DNA of 64,000 nt from Mytilus trossulus. Its lineage: Eukaryota; Mollusca; Bivalvia; Mytilida; Mytilidae. The notes beneath the pieces were generated by a model. It was not told the DNA's origin, did not search any database, and was given only the letters and a program-made list of their open reading frames with translations. Position 1 is the stretch's first letter, and each line of letters opens with the position of its first letter. The position numbers and the translations under genes were made by a program. Shown piece after piece: positions 27,501 to 35,200 of this stretch. The DNA lies in the NCBI RefSeq assembly GCF_036588685.1, contig NC_086378.1:30047578-30111577 (forward strand), read 5' to 3'.

Positions 27501-30500
27501 TTTGACTCCGGGGTCATTTTACCATGGGGTTCAAAATACCATATGACACCGGGTTACATGCGGTTTTGATTTCCGGTAGTCTTTGCAGTGTGTAGCAGGC
27601 TATTTGATAAAACTACATCTTTTTATCACTTCGTGCATTTCCGCAAGTTCCGGTGATTGTTACTTGAAAACGTACATCAACCTAAATTTTGGCGGCAAAC
27701 TAAGTTTGTTACTTCATTTAAACGTGATAAAAGTTGCCTCCAGTAAATGTTTAATCCATTAATTGCATTAAAAACGTCATGTTCCTTTCCAAATAACCAG
27801 ATAACTTGACAAACATCGTTTATTTTTGTAAATTTTATTGCAATAGTCCGCCATTGACCGATTTCTATACTACGGATCTGAACCGGACCAGCTATGACCG
27901 AAATCCGTACTTTTACAATAATTACTACGGACGCACGGATGGAACAGCTGACAGAAAAATATTGATGCCAAAGGGGGAAATTACGTATTCCACACGCATT
28001 AAGAGGCTTTTGGTTTCATCTAATTGATTGGTGTATATAATTCCCTATTTTTATTATGGATTGTTTCAAACTATTGATTAAAGTTGCTTAACTTTGAGAC
28101 TATTATACTTAGTATCAATATCAATATATTTTGGCCCAGCTTTAATAATATCTTTTATATTTTTTTGTGAGAAACACAGAATTTCATACACAAGATAGTT
28201 TTGAATTAAATTGTAATTGATATATTATAATTTCTTTACATTTTTTAAAATAAAAAAAATATTTTTTATAGTGCTAGATATTAAATATTTAGTTGGTAGT
28301 TTCTCACAAGAACCAGTGGCGGCCCACTGACTGACCTAAGAGGGGCCTGCTCCAGTCACGCTTCAGTGATTCCCTATATAAGCAACCAAATTTTTTCACA
28401 AAAAGGGGCTCCCCTATATCCGCCTCTGAGAACCTTAGTAAAACTTAAACAACTTTTAATATGAAATGTTACTTTAATTGTATACTCAGATATGAATTGA
28501 ACAATATAAAAAGAACATTATTTACATATGACCCTTTATATTATAGTAAAATCCAAACATTGTAGCGCACCGCGCGAATGAGCACTTCTCTTTCAAATCT
28601 CACCACTTCTCCCTATTAATTACAAAAGAGAATTCACCTCCTCCATATAATTCTGAAGTAGTATGAGCACTGTGTCGGTAGTACATTGAAATGTTTCGAA
28701 GGTATACAAGTTTAATATTAATTTGCAAATAGAACAACACGACACGTGCAGTTGTATTACTAAGCCAGAAAGCACACTACAGAGGGTGATTAAGGATTAA
28801 AAGGTGCATATATAATAGCAGTGAATATATCTAGCAGAACACAATAAAGAAAAACTAGAGGCTCTAAAGAGCCTGTGTCGCTCACCTTGGTATATGTGAA
28901 TATTAAACAAAGGAAGCAGATGAATTCATGACAAAATTGTGTTTTGTTGATGGTGATGTGTTTTTAAATCTTACTTTACTAAACAGTCTTGCTGCTTACA
29001 ATTATCTCTATCTATATTGAAATTGGCCCAGTAGTATCAGTGGAAATGTTAATTAAAAATTTAAAATTTTATGAAAATTGTTAAAAATTGACTATAAAGG
29101 ACAATAACTCCTGAGGGGGTCAATTGACCATTTCGGTCATGTTGACTTATTTATAGATCCTACTTTGCTGAACATTATTGCCGTTTACAGTTTATCTTTA
29201 TCTATAATAATATTCAAGATAATAACCAAAAACAGCAAAATTTCCTTAAAATTACCGATTCACGGGCAGCAACCCAACAACAGGTTGTCAGATTCATCTT
29301 CCAATTACAGGGCAGATAGATATTGATCTGATAAACAAATTCACCCCAAGTCAGATTGCTCTAAATGCTTTGGTTTTGAGTTATAAGCCAAAAACTGCAT
29401 TTTACCCCTATGTTCTATTTAAGCCTTTGTGGCCATCTTGGTTGGTTGACCTGGTCACGACACACATTTTTTAAACTAGATACCCCAAAGATGATTGTTG
29501 CCAAGTTTGGATTAATTTGGCCCAGTAGTTTCAGAGGAGAAAATTTTTGTAAAGATAACTAAGATTTACGAAAAAATGGTTAAAAATTGACTACAAAGGG
29601 CAATAACTCCTAAACAGGTCAACTGACCATTTCGGTCATGTTGACTTGTTTGTAGATAATACTTTGTTGAACATTATTGCTGTTTACAGTTTATCTCTAT
29701 CTATAATAATATTCAAGATAAAAACCAAAAACAGCAAAATTTCCTTAAAATTACCAATTCAGGAGCAGCAACCCAACAACCAATTGACTGATTCATCTGA
29801 AAATTTCAGGGCAGATAGATCTTGACCTGATAAACATTTTTATTTCATGTCAAATTTCCTCAAAAGGTTTTGGTTTTTGAGTTATATGCCAAAAACTGCA
29901 TTTTACCCCTATGTTCTATTTTTAGCCGTGGCGGCCATCTTGGTTGGTTGACCAGGTCACGCCACACATTTTTTAAACTAGATACCCCAAAGATGATTGT
30001 GGCCAAGTTTGGATTAACTTGGCCCAGTAGTTTCAGAGGAGAAGATTTTTGTAAAAGATAACTTTAATTTACGAAAAATGGTTAAAAATTTACTATAAAG
30101 GGCAATAACTCCTAAACGGGTCAACTGACCATTTTGGTCATGTTGACTTATTTGTAGATCTTACTTTGCTGAACATTATTGCTGTTTATAGTTTATCTCT
30201 ATCTATAATAATATTCAAGATAAAAACCAAAAACAGCAAAATTTCCTTAAAATTACCAATTCAGGGGCAGCAACCCAACAACCGATTGACCGATTCATCT
30301 GAAAATTTCAGGGCAGATAGATCTTGACCTGATAAACATATTTACCCCATGTCAGATTTGCTCTAAATGCTTTGGTTTTTGAGTTATAAGCCAAAAACTG
30401 CATTTTACCCCTATGTTCTATTTTTAGCCCTGGCGGCCATCTTGGTTGGTTGACCGGGTCACGCCACACATTTTTTAAACTAGATACCCCAATGATGATT

Positions 30501-32100
30501 GTGGCCAAGTTTGGTTTGATTTGGCCCAGTAGTTTCAGAGGAGAAGATTTTTGTAAAAGTTAACGACGACGGACGACAGACGACGGACGACGGACGCCGG
30601 ACGCCGGACGCAAAGTGATGGGAAAAGCTCACTTGGCCTGAGCTAAAAAAGAGCAGATATACACATACATGTATAAAAGAATATATAAGAGGTGAAGGTT
30701 ATAGCAAGTGACACATAAATGCATGCATATGCAGAGATAAAAGATGTACGCGGCTCCCTACATTCATACTATTATATAAACATCCAAAATATTTTTCCAG
30801 AAAAAAAATAAAATAATTTACCTACCTACCTACCCACATAAAAAATTCTGGGTAGGAGAATGGCAAACAAACAATATTTTAATTTTGGCCTAACCAAAAA
30901 GACGAAGTAAACACCTGACTAAACTCGGAAAATTAACAATTTGTCATTCTTTCATAGTGTTCAACTTAAATTACTGCCCACTAGTTTGGCACTTTTGTGG
31001 GGAGGTATATGTAAATACAAAAAGATAGAGAAAATTTAAGAGATAGCACTTAGGTTTATCTATGAAGACCATTCAGCAAGTTATGAAAATCTATTCTGCA
31101 AATCAAAATAACCATCTAAAAAAATCAGAAGAATGCCACCTATGGCAATTGAAGTTTTCAAAATTATTAATGTATATCTCCATGATTTGATACACCAAAA
31201 GTAAAAAACTTACTCTTTCAGATATCAGAATACAGCCTATTTACCACATGGAAGAACAACTGCATATGGCCTACAATCCTTCAGGTATGCGGGTGCTAAG
31301 CTCTGGAATGAGCTGCCAGATGAGCTTTGCAACCAATAATCAATTCCAGAACTTGATAAATTCTTGGTCTGGTAGCTCATGCCAAAGCTTTGCATGCAAC
31401 ACCATTTGATTTCTGTTCATTATTTTTTGAATTGTTGCTTTAATTTCAGCATGGCAAATTTACTTTGTTGTCTTAACTAGAGTGCTTTTTGCTGCTTTGT
31501 GCTGTTTACAAGTGCATGACTCGATTTGTGTTTTGTTTTACTTCTTGTTATGTCAGTTTTAAAAGCTCTTCAGGGCTTATGTTTGTAATTGTTATGCTTA
31601 TACCGACTCTAAATAAAGCTTCAAGTCTTAAACATAGAATTATGACAAAAGCTAAGCATATGAACATTGACATTATAAGCATATGAGCATTACTCATGAG
31701 TCTAAGGGAGACGAAACGCATGTCTGGCTTTAATAAATTATAATCCTGGTACCCATGGTCCCTGTAATAAGTTTTAACATATATACACATGCATATCAAT
31801 ATATCTCTGAAACACAGGCACTTGTCTGTCCATATAGGGTTAAATATCCATGCTCGTACGGGTATAGATAGTAAACCCAATATAATTTGACAGAAACAAG
31901 TGTCTGTACTCTGAAAAAAAATAGCAGCAAAAAAATGCCTTCAAATATTATGCTATTAAATTGTCATGCATTAAAAGCAAATTGATTGCTATAATCGTGT
32001 TACTACTAACACCAATCAGGTATATTTTATCCTGTGTAAAGTTGGGGACAACAGATATTTCCTCTTTTTCAGCAAGAAATTCTACTTCAGCCGGATCCAT
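4672..32100 (-). CDS. GINS2: GINS complex subunit 2 (PSF2), five exons
   Basis: GINS2 (Psf2) is one of the four subunits of GINS, the nuclear complex that joins CDC45 and MCM2-7 in the replicative helicase. The exons are, in order, 32011-32100, 15453-15567, 6943-7042, 6099-6225 and 4672-4791. Joined they give 552 nt, or 183 aa plus stop, against about 185 aa in vertebrates. All junctions have GT/AG and fit in phase (0, 1, 2, 0). Recognisable blocks are the N-terminus [13 protein letters not shown], then [51 protein letters not shown] and the C-terminal [20 protein letters not shown], all closely matching animal Psf2. The gene is intact as far as read. It is divergent from TMEM143. Intron 1 is 16.4 kb and holds a giant satellite element. 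Identification is from remembered family similarity, and I regard it as secure. Confidence 0.96.
5538..5976. mobile_element. Harbinger-like MITE, 439 bp
   Basis: Inverted termini GGCCACGGTTTTTTAATTTG and its continuation (about 33 bp, two mismatches) end at 5570 and restart in complement at 5944-5976. The element is flanked by TAA at 5535-5537 and 5977-5979. A 3-bp TAA duplication and GGCC termini fit the PIF/Harbinger (Tourist-like) group. In GINS2 intron 4. Confidence 0.8.
6099..6225 (-). CDS. GINS2: GINS2 exon 4 (residues 102-144)
   Basis: The acceptor is ACTTTCAG and the donor GTACTA. The 127-bp exon encodes [20 protein letters not shown] and then [22 protein letters not shown], the most conserved helical block of Psf2. 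Confidence 0.95.
6400..6627 (-). repeat. Degenerate tandem copies of the GINS2 exon 3 end
   Basis: On the minus strand the exon end GAAATAACACAGCTGTTACT, TAAATGgttagtaactgtat recurs as CAACTGTTGCTTAATTGGTT (near 6590-6610) and twice more as AACACAACTGTTAATTAAAT (6480-6580), plus a weaker copy near 6440. Spacing is about 65-75 bp. The nearest copy keeps the whole splice donor. Confidence 0.75.
6943..7042 (-). CDS. GINS2: GINS2 exon 3 (residues 69-102)
   Basis: The acceptor is TTTCTTAG and the donor GTTAGT. The 100-bp exon encodes [18 protein letters not shown] and [14 protein letters not shown]. The end of this exon with its donor is the source of degenerate tandem copies in the next intron (6400-6627). 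Confidence 0.93.
7584..7727. mobile_element. Short hairpin MITE
   Basis: TATTTTGAATTTATTGAACC and 15 further bases at 7601-7635 are matched in complement at 7676-7710, and the similarity extends outward to about 7584 and 7727. The loop is about 40 bp. In GINS2 intron 2. Confidence 0.75.
8071..8220. repeat. Triplicated perfect hairpin of a dispersed element end
   Basis: AAGTCTTTCCACTTTTCTGT, GGAAAGACTT occurs at 8071, 8128 and (as AGG…CCT, with compensating changes) 8191, separated by GTATTTGTTCTGATTATTAT tracts. The third copy changes both arms together, keeping the stem. Confidence 0.85.
8260..8800 (+). repeat. Partial copy of the CCGCCAA(C/A)TTTTGTTC repeat
   Basis: Shares TTTGTTTCGCAATATGTC, GCTTAGAT, and TTTCACCCTGCTAAGCCGAA with the two longer copies at 10340-12535, then diverges after AAGGTCAAAGGTCAAGGTCA. 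Confidence 0.8.
9017..9605. repeat. Compound (CAAT)n/(AACC)n minisatellite, about 155-170-bp unit
   Basis: Four units, each with AACCAACC tracts, then CAATCAAT tracts, ATCATGATCATGATCAATCA, and a unique block (ATGTTTCCGTCTCATGTG to CGCTGTTTCAATTGACCCTA). The tetranucleotide tracts lengthen along the array. In GINS2 intron 2. Confidence 0.9.
10226..10276. repeat. (AAAC)n microsatellite joined to a C run
   Basis: About eight ACAA units run directly into 18 C, a simple-sequence junction. Confidence 0.95.
10340..12535 (+). repeat. Two tandem copies of a 1.09-kb dispersed element
   Basis: The copies start near 10340 and 11430 and each runs from CCGCCAACTTTTGTTCTTGC to a hairpin tail TTCAATTGTTCTCTGAACAA at 11390 and 12497. 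A similar hairpin (CAATTGC…GCAATTG) precedes the first copy at 10313. Each copy has several ACCGGAAGT motifs. No coding capacity. In GINS2 intron 2. Confidence 0.85.
12844..12884. repeat. Perfect 15-bp hairpin
   Basis: CATTCGGTCTGGTAA at 12844-12858 pairs with TTACCAGACCGAATG at 12870-12884 over an 11-nt loop. Related ACCAGAC/TTCGGACC motifs recur at 13520-13610 in the same intron. Confidence 0.85.
12890..15440. other. GINS2 intron 2, low-repeat part
   Basis: No exon, RNA gene or clear mobile element seen apart from scattered ACCAGAC/TTCGGACC motifs near 13520-13610. Confidence 0.5.
15453..15567 (-). CDS. GINS2: GINS2 exon 2 (residues 31-69)
   Basis: The acceptor is TTTTACAG and the donor GTATTT. 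The 115-bp exon encodes [20 protein letters not shown] and then the NLK...[11 protein letters not shown] block, the conserved beta-rich part of Psf2. It ends in phase 1. Confidence 0.95.
16780..22080 (+). repeat. Satellite array, forward, about 32 units of about 163 bp
   Basis: Each unit carries two related 20-bp halves, GGGGGTTCAATATACCGCAG and GGGGGTCAAAATACCATGGC, then an AT-rich body with TTTTCCAG, ACATACAAACTACTT and CTATGTTAAGGAGTT. Unit starts fall near 16790, 16951, 17113, 17276, 17440 and onward. Some units have long G runs (about 20 at 19742; about 18 at 21108). A higher-order pattern is visible, with near-identical blocks of several units recurring (for example 17930-18420 and 18578-18780). 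Short ORFs in the array are artefacts. Confidence 0.95.
22080..24430 (-). repeat. Satellite array, inverted, about 14 units
   Basis: The same unit is read on the minus strand, starting at a hinge where AAGGTCTATGGTAGGGGGTT meets its complement across a run of 17 C (about 22080-22098). Units are more degenerate than in the forward arm, and a four-unit block recurs (22740-23230 versus 23390-23870 and 24040 onward). Confidence 0.93.
24438..26815. mobile_element. 2.4-kb insertion within the inverted satellite arm
   Basis: A satellite unit is interrupted at TTGAATTTCAA and resumes at AAAAACCCAAGCTATTC. The inserted DNA has a palindrome near each end (AGAGCTGATAGCTCT at 24443-24457; AAGTCTTCAGAAGACTT at about 26781-26797) and a subterminal inverted match AGTGGAAGAAG / CTTCTTCCACT. 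It begins TC and ends CACT before A. Terminal hairpins with subterminal inverted repeats recall non-autonomous rolling-circle (Helitron/Helentron-type) elements, but the termini do not fit a canonical Helitron. No protein is encoded. Confidence 0.5.
24590..25610. repeat. Inner repeats with TTCCTYGAATGCCAAC
   Basis: TTCCTCGAATGCCAAC occurs at about 24602 and 25532, and TTCCTTGAATGCCAAC at about 24637. The inverted form GTTGGCATTCAAGGAATAAA is at about 25582, followed by GATTTCCC as on the left side. This marks a smaller inverted-repeat structure of about 1 kb nested in the insertion. Confidence 0.5.
26816..27500 (-). repeat. Degenerate inverted satellite units
   Basis: CAAGCTATTCTAACTCCTTA, GTAGTTTGTATGTATTTAAC and ACCATGGTATATTGAACCCC recur in reverse orientation with growing decay. 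The stretch ends in a cluster of CAATTTACCATGGGGG-type motifs next to the right terminal repeat. Confidence 0.75.
28314..28428. mobile_element. Small MITE with CAGTGGCGG/CCGCCTCTG ends
   Basis: Short inverted ends CAGTGGCGG and CCGCCTCTG (one mismatch), flanked by AGAAC at 28309-28313 and 28429-28433. The interior is AGGGGC-rich. CAG-type termini suggest hAT, but the 5-bp duplication is shorter than the usual 8. Confidence 0.55.
28858..30645. repeat. GGCTCTAAAGAGCC-headed dispersed repeat with three internal units
   Basis: Starts AGGCTCTAAAGAGCCTGTGT (a self-complementary head) and ends in a GACGGACGACGGACGCCGGA tail, then CTCACTTGGCCTGAGC. Three internal direct repeats of about 500 bp begin near 29096, 29595 and 30096 (GGCAATAACTCCTAAACAGG; ACCAATTCAGGGGCAGCAAC; GCGGCCATCTTGGTTGGTTG). 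It is non-coding; the frames at 29870 and 30308 lie inside it. In GINS2 intron 1. Confidence 0.8.
31049..31376 (+). pseudogene. LINE reverse transcriptase C-terminal relic
   Basis: Translating with stops gives [38 protein letters not shown] and [20 protein letters not shown] followed by PDELCN. This is the familiar C-terminal tail of molluscan non-LTR retrotransposon polyproteins. At least three stops interrupt it. In GINS2 intron 1, antisense to that gene. Confidence 0.75.
31680..31760 (+). mobile_element. SINE-like 3' tail
   Basis: GAGCATTACTCATGAGTCTA, GACGAAACGCATGTCTGGCT and ATAATCCTGGTACC are the common tail of a widespread bivalve short repeat. Confidence 0.6.
32011..32100 (-). CDS. 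GINS2: GINS2 exon 1 (residues 1-30)
   Basis: The exon starts with ATG at 32100-32098 and encodes [13 protein letters not shown] through DKIYLIG. It ends in phase 0 with donor GTTAGT. The first 30 residues match the Psf2 N-terminus, which fixes the start codon. Confidence 0.93.
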
Positions 32101-32223
32101 TCAAGATTTTCGCGGGAGTTACGGTCAAGGTCATCTGAATCGTCGTTGTTCAAATGATTTGTAGCAAAGGGAAAATGTCCATTCGTCAAACGCATTTAGG
32201 AGACAGACTTGCAATCGGGCAGT
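32101..32223. promoter_or_regulatory. Bidirectional promoter between GINS2 and TMEM143
   Basis: Only 123 bp separate the GINS2 ATG (minus) from the proposed TMEM143 ATG (plus). The stretch is richer in CpG than its surroundings. It holds CTCCCGCGAAAA on the minus strand (32107-32118), which resembles an E2F site and would suit a replication gene. It also holds TCAAGGTCA on the plus strand (32125-32133), which matches the consensus for ERR/SF-1-type orphan nuclear receptors and would suit a mitochondrial gene. The AAGGTCA core also occurs in local dispersed repeats, so that site could be fortuitous. No TATA box is evident. Confidence 0.65.
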
Positions 32224-32286
32224 ATGGCTGTCCTTCTGCTGTCCCGAAAAGCAGGACTTGGCAAACAAGTAGCAAAAGGAGTAAAG
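32224..32286 (+). CDS. TMEM143: TMEM143 exon 1, presequence start (provisional)
   Basis: ATG at 32224 opens 21 codons, MAVLLLSRKAGLGKQVAKGV then K, ending at an AAG|GTCTCA donor in phase 0. This fits the phase-0 acceptor at 36652. The residues are basic and hydrophobic, as in a mitochondrial targeting peptide. The position beside the GINS2 promoter is the main support. The donor is not a strong consensus, so the exon is an inference. Confidence 0.55.
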
Positions 32287-35200
32287 GTCTCAACAAATTC
32301 TTTATTGCCCTTGCTTTTTACGATTTCTGACATTGTTTCTATTGATTCTCTATAGTCAGACCTCTAACATTGGCTTGATTGATTAAGAAATTGACATCCT
32401 TCTTTCTGACAGTTTGACAATAATTTTTACATTCCTATTCCTTGAATCTTTTGTCCTTGTCTCTTAGATTATATGAGGAGATAGTTACATGTGAAAGATT
32501 ATGAATTCTGTATAAAAAGCATTTAAACATGTTATGACTTTATGGGTTGAAGATGAACGTAGTCCAAAAAACTGAATATTATGACGTCTGGCAAGGCTAT
32601 TTTTTATTTTTTTCTGGAATGCCATTGGGCATCTCAGATTTTTTTTTACAATAGCCTTGGGACCCTGCAACCTTACAGCTTGGTTCCCAGATATGAGACG
32701 GGTGCAACATAATGTGTTCCCAAGTCAAGGTTATTGTTTTTTTAGAGGCTTTCATGTAAATAGAGCCCCATATTTAAAGTCTTGCGACAGCAATATGAAA
32801 AATATTATTAGGTATAAAAATACAGTCAAGACAGAGGTGTTTTTGCAACTGGTGATATCATGCATTACCTGATTTGTCATTACTCATAATATCGGCAATG
32901 GAACACTCATAGATTTTTTTTTCTAATTGTTTTAGTATACACCTTATCGCTATTTGTCCGCCATTACTGGACATCATACAGGGTCCTGTAAAATTTTGAC
33001 GTCATAATTCAAAATATCTGACGCCACAATGGAAAAGTGATTGTTGTATGACGCCAATAGTTCAAGCGGAACCTATTCTCGGGTCAAGCGGAAATAGCGA
33101 TAAGGTGTATTTAGAAGGAACAGAAAATATTAAAAAAAATTAACTACAATTTGATGAGTAACCGTATTTAGCCAATTACCATTACATGTACATCTTCAGA
33201 CAGTCTGCACGGTTAGCCACTAGTCCGATGCCCCAGACTAGTAAAATTTCATTCGGACTAGTAAGTTTTTGCAAAACTTTGTTTGGACCAATAAGAAAAA
33301 TGTCAGAATATTGCTCTTCGGACTAGTAGTTGAAAAAGATTTTGGTGCAGACTGTCAGATAAAACTTGTTTCATAATTAAGTCAAATTTAAATAAGATTA
33401 AAATAAATTTTGCACTGCATCCTTGGCCATGTTGGCAGTCTTATTTGGTTTAAAAATAACTATATTTTGTACTATAAAATCTTTCTTTTATTCATAATAA
33501 TCTATTCTTAGAACGCATGCACAAAATCATCAGAGATTTGAAGACCTCTTAAAACAGTTTTTTCCCTAATTTTAGACATGCATTACACAAAATATTAAGG
33601 GTGAAACCATACATACAGGAGATTTTATGAAATAAAAGATGTAATGTATTTGTTAATATTCATACCTGCCAACTGTCACTATTTGTGGATTATTTCCACC
33701 ATGGAGGCTCCCAATTGGAAAGTTTGAAATAGCAATTTTGTCCACAATTTGAAACAAACAATCTTTATTTTTACCATTGGTATAGCATTGTTACGGTATG
33801 AAGAAGCATGATAACAACATAGAAATAAGTTTGAAGGCCCCTTTAAAAGTTTTGTAGGACCATGACAATCATATTGCATGTAAAACCCCAATGGGCGTTT
33901 TAAAATGTTGGCAGGTCACATGCAGGTATGAATATTTACTGATTATCATGATTATTGGTGAAGTCTTAGTTGCGTAGATACACCTGACTGCTGATTCAGC
34001 TTACAAACTAATCAGACTCATTTTTATAGACAATAGACAATATTTTATTCACACAAACACATTTACATTAAATGGTTATGGCATTCAAAATTAAGACAAT
34101 AAACTGACAATAGTTAAATTGATTATTATTATATTAGAGTGACAGTGGTATTCACAGGCTATAAATATCAACAGTTAACACATTATTAATGTTCATGAAC
34201 AATTAAAAAAAGATCACAAACAAAAATGAGGTTGCATATTAAAAGAAATACAAGTAATACAGATGTTCTCACTAAAAAACAATCAATACTTTATGGTGAT
34301 TTTTATATTGACTGGTAGACTGCTAGATAAAAGTACAGTCAAATGCTTAAGTGTTATAGTGAACTGCAATTTAATAAAATTGAATTTATTTTTTATTAAT
34401 ATTTTGTATATAGGTATCCCTCAATGATGTATAGCATGGACAGATTGAGAAGAAATGGAATTCATCCTCAATTTCTTGTCTGTTACAGGATTAGCAAATG
34501 AGTTTACTTCTTTCAATGTTTTTTTTATACGACTGCAAACATTTTTTTGGGATCGTATAATGGTATGGTGTAGTCGTCTGCAACGTCCAAAGACACATTT
34601 GGTGTCCGGACAATAACTTTTGTTTAAGTGAATGGATCTCTCTGAAATTTAATAAGAAGGATTAATATGTACCACAAAAGGAAGGTTGTAGGCTTTATTT
34701 TGGGGGTGATGGTCCCAACTGTTTTAAAATTAGGGTCCCAAAAGGGACCCAAAACAAGCATTTTTTCTACTTTCAGGATATTAACTTGTGTATAAGTATT
34801 TCAATTGCTCTGAAATTGTACCACAATGTTTAATACCACAAGTAGAAGGTTTGGATTCATTTTGGGGGTTATTGTGCCAACAGTATACATTGTAGGAATA
34901 AAAAGACCAAAAACAAGCATTTTTGTAGTATATGGACAATAACTTGTGTTTAAGTGTATGGATCTCTCTCAAATTGTACTACAAGGTTCCATACTACAAT
35001 GGAAAGGCTGGGATCGAAATCTTTAATTGCACAGTATTGTTTAATAGATTTGTAAGATCTGGACATTTTTTTAGTGTCAGAAACCTATATTATGTCAAAA
35101 ATTTGAACACCATCCAAATTCAGAGCTGTATCAAGCTTGAATGTTGTGTCCATACTTGACCCAACTGTTCAGGGTTCAACCTCTGTGGTTGTATAAAGCT

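Larger units (their letters stand above)
16612..27552. mobile_element. Giant foldback-like satellite element in GINS2 intron 1
   Basis: The two ends are inverted repeats. CCGGTGTCATATGGTATTTT and the following GAACCCC at 16612-16638 are matched exactly (27 bp) by the complement of 27526-27552, with a looser match for another 22 bp (…TGACCCCGGGGTCA). Inside are a forward satellite array (16780-22080), a reverse array (22100-24430), a 2.4-kb insertion, and decayed reverse units (26816-27500). A short direct repeat (GATTTCCGGT) lies at the left edge and again about 20 bp beyond the right edge. No transposase is visible. The architecture resembles foldback (FB) elements, whose arms are tandem repeats; that classification is inference. 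Confidence 0.7.

Noticed and set aside
29870..30508. Open frames on both strands at 29870-30061 and 30308-30508
   Set aside because: Both fall inside the GGCTCTAAAGAGCC-headed repeat and read as each other's complement, which indicates repeat DNA and not genes.
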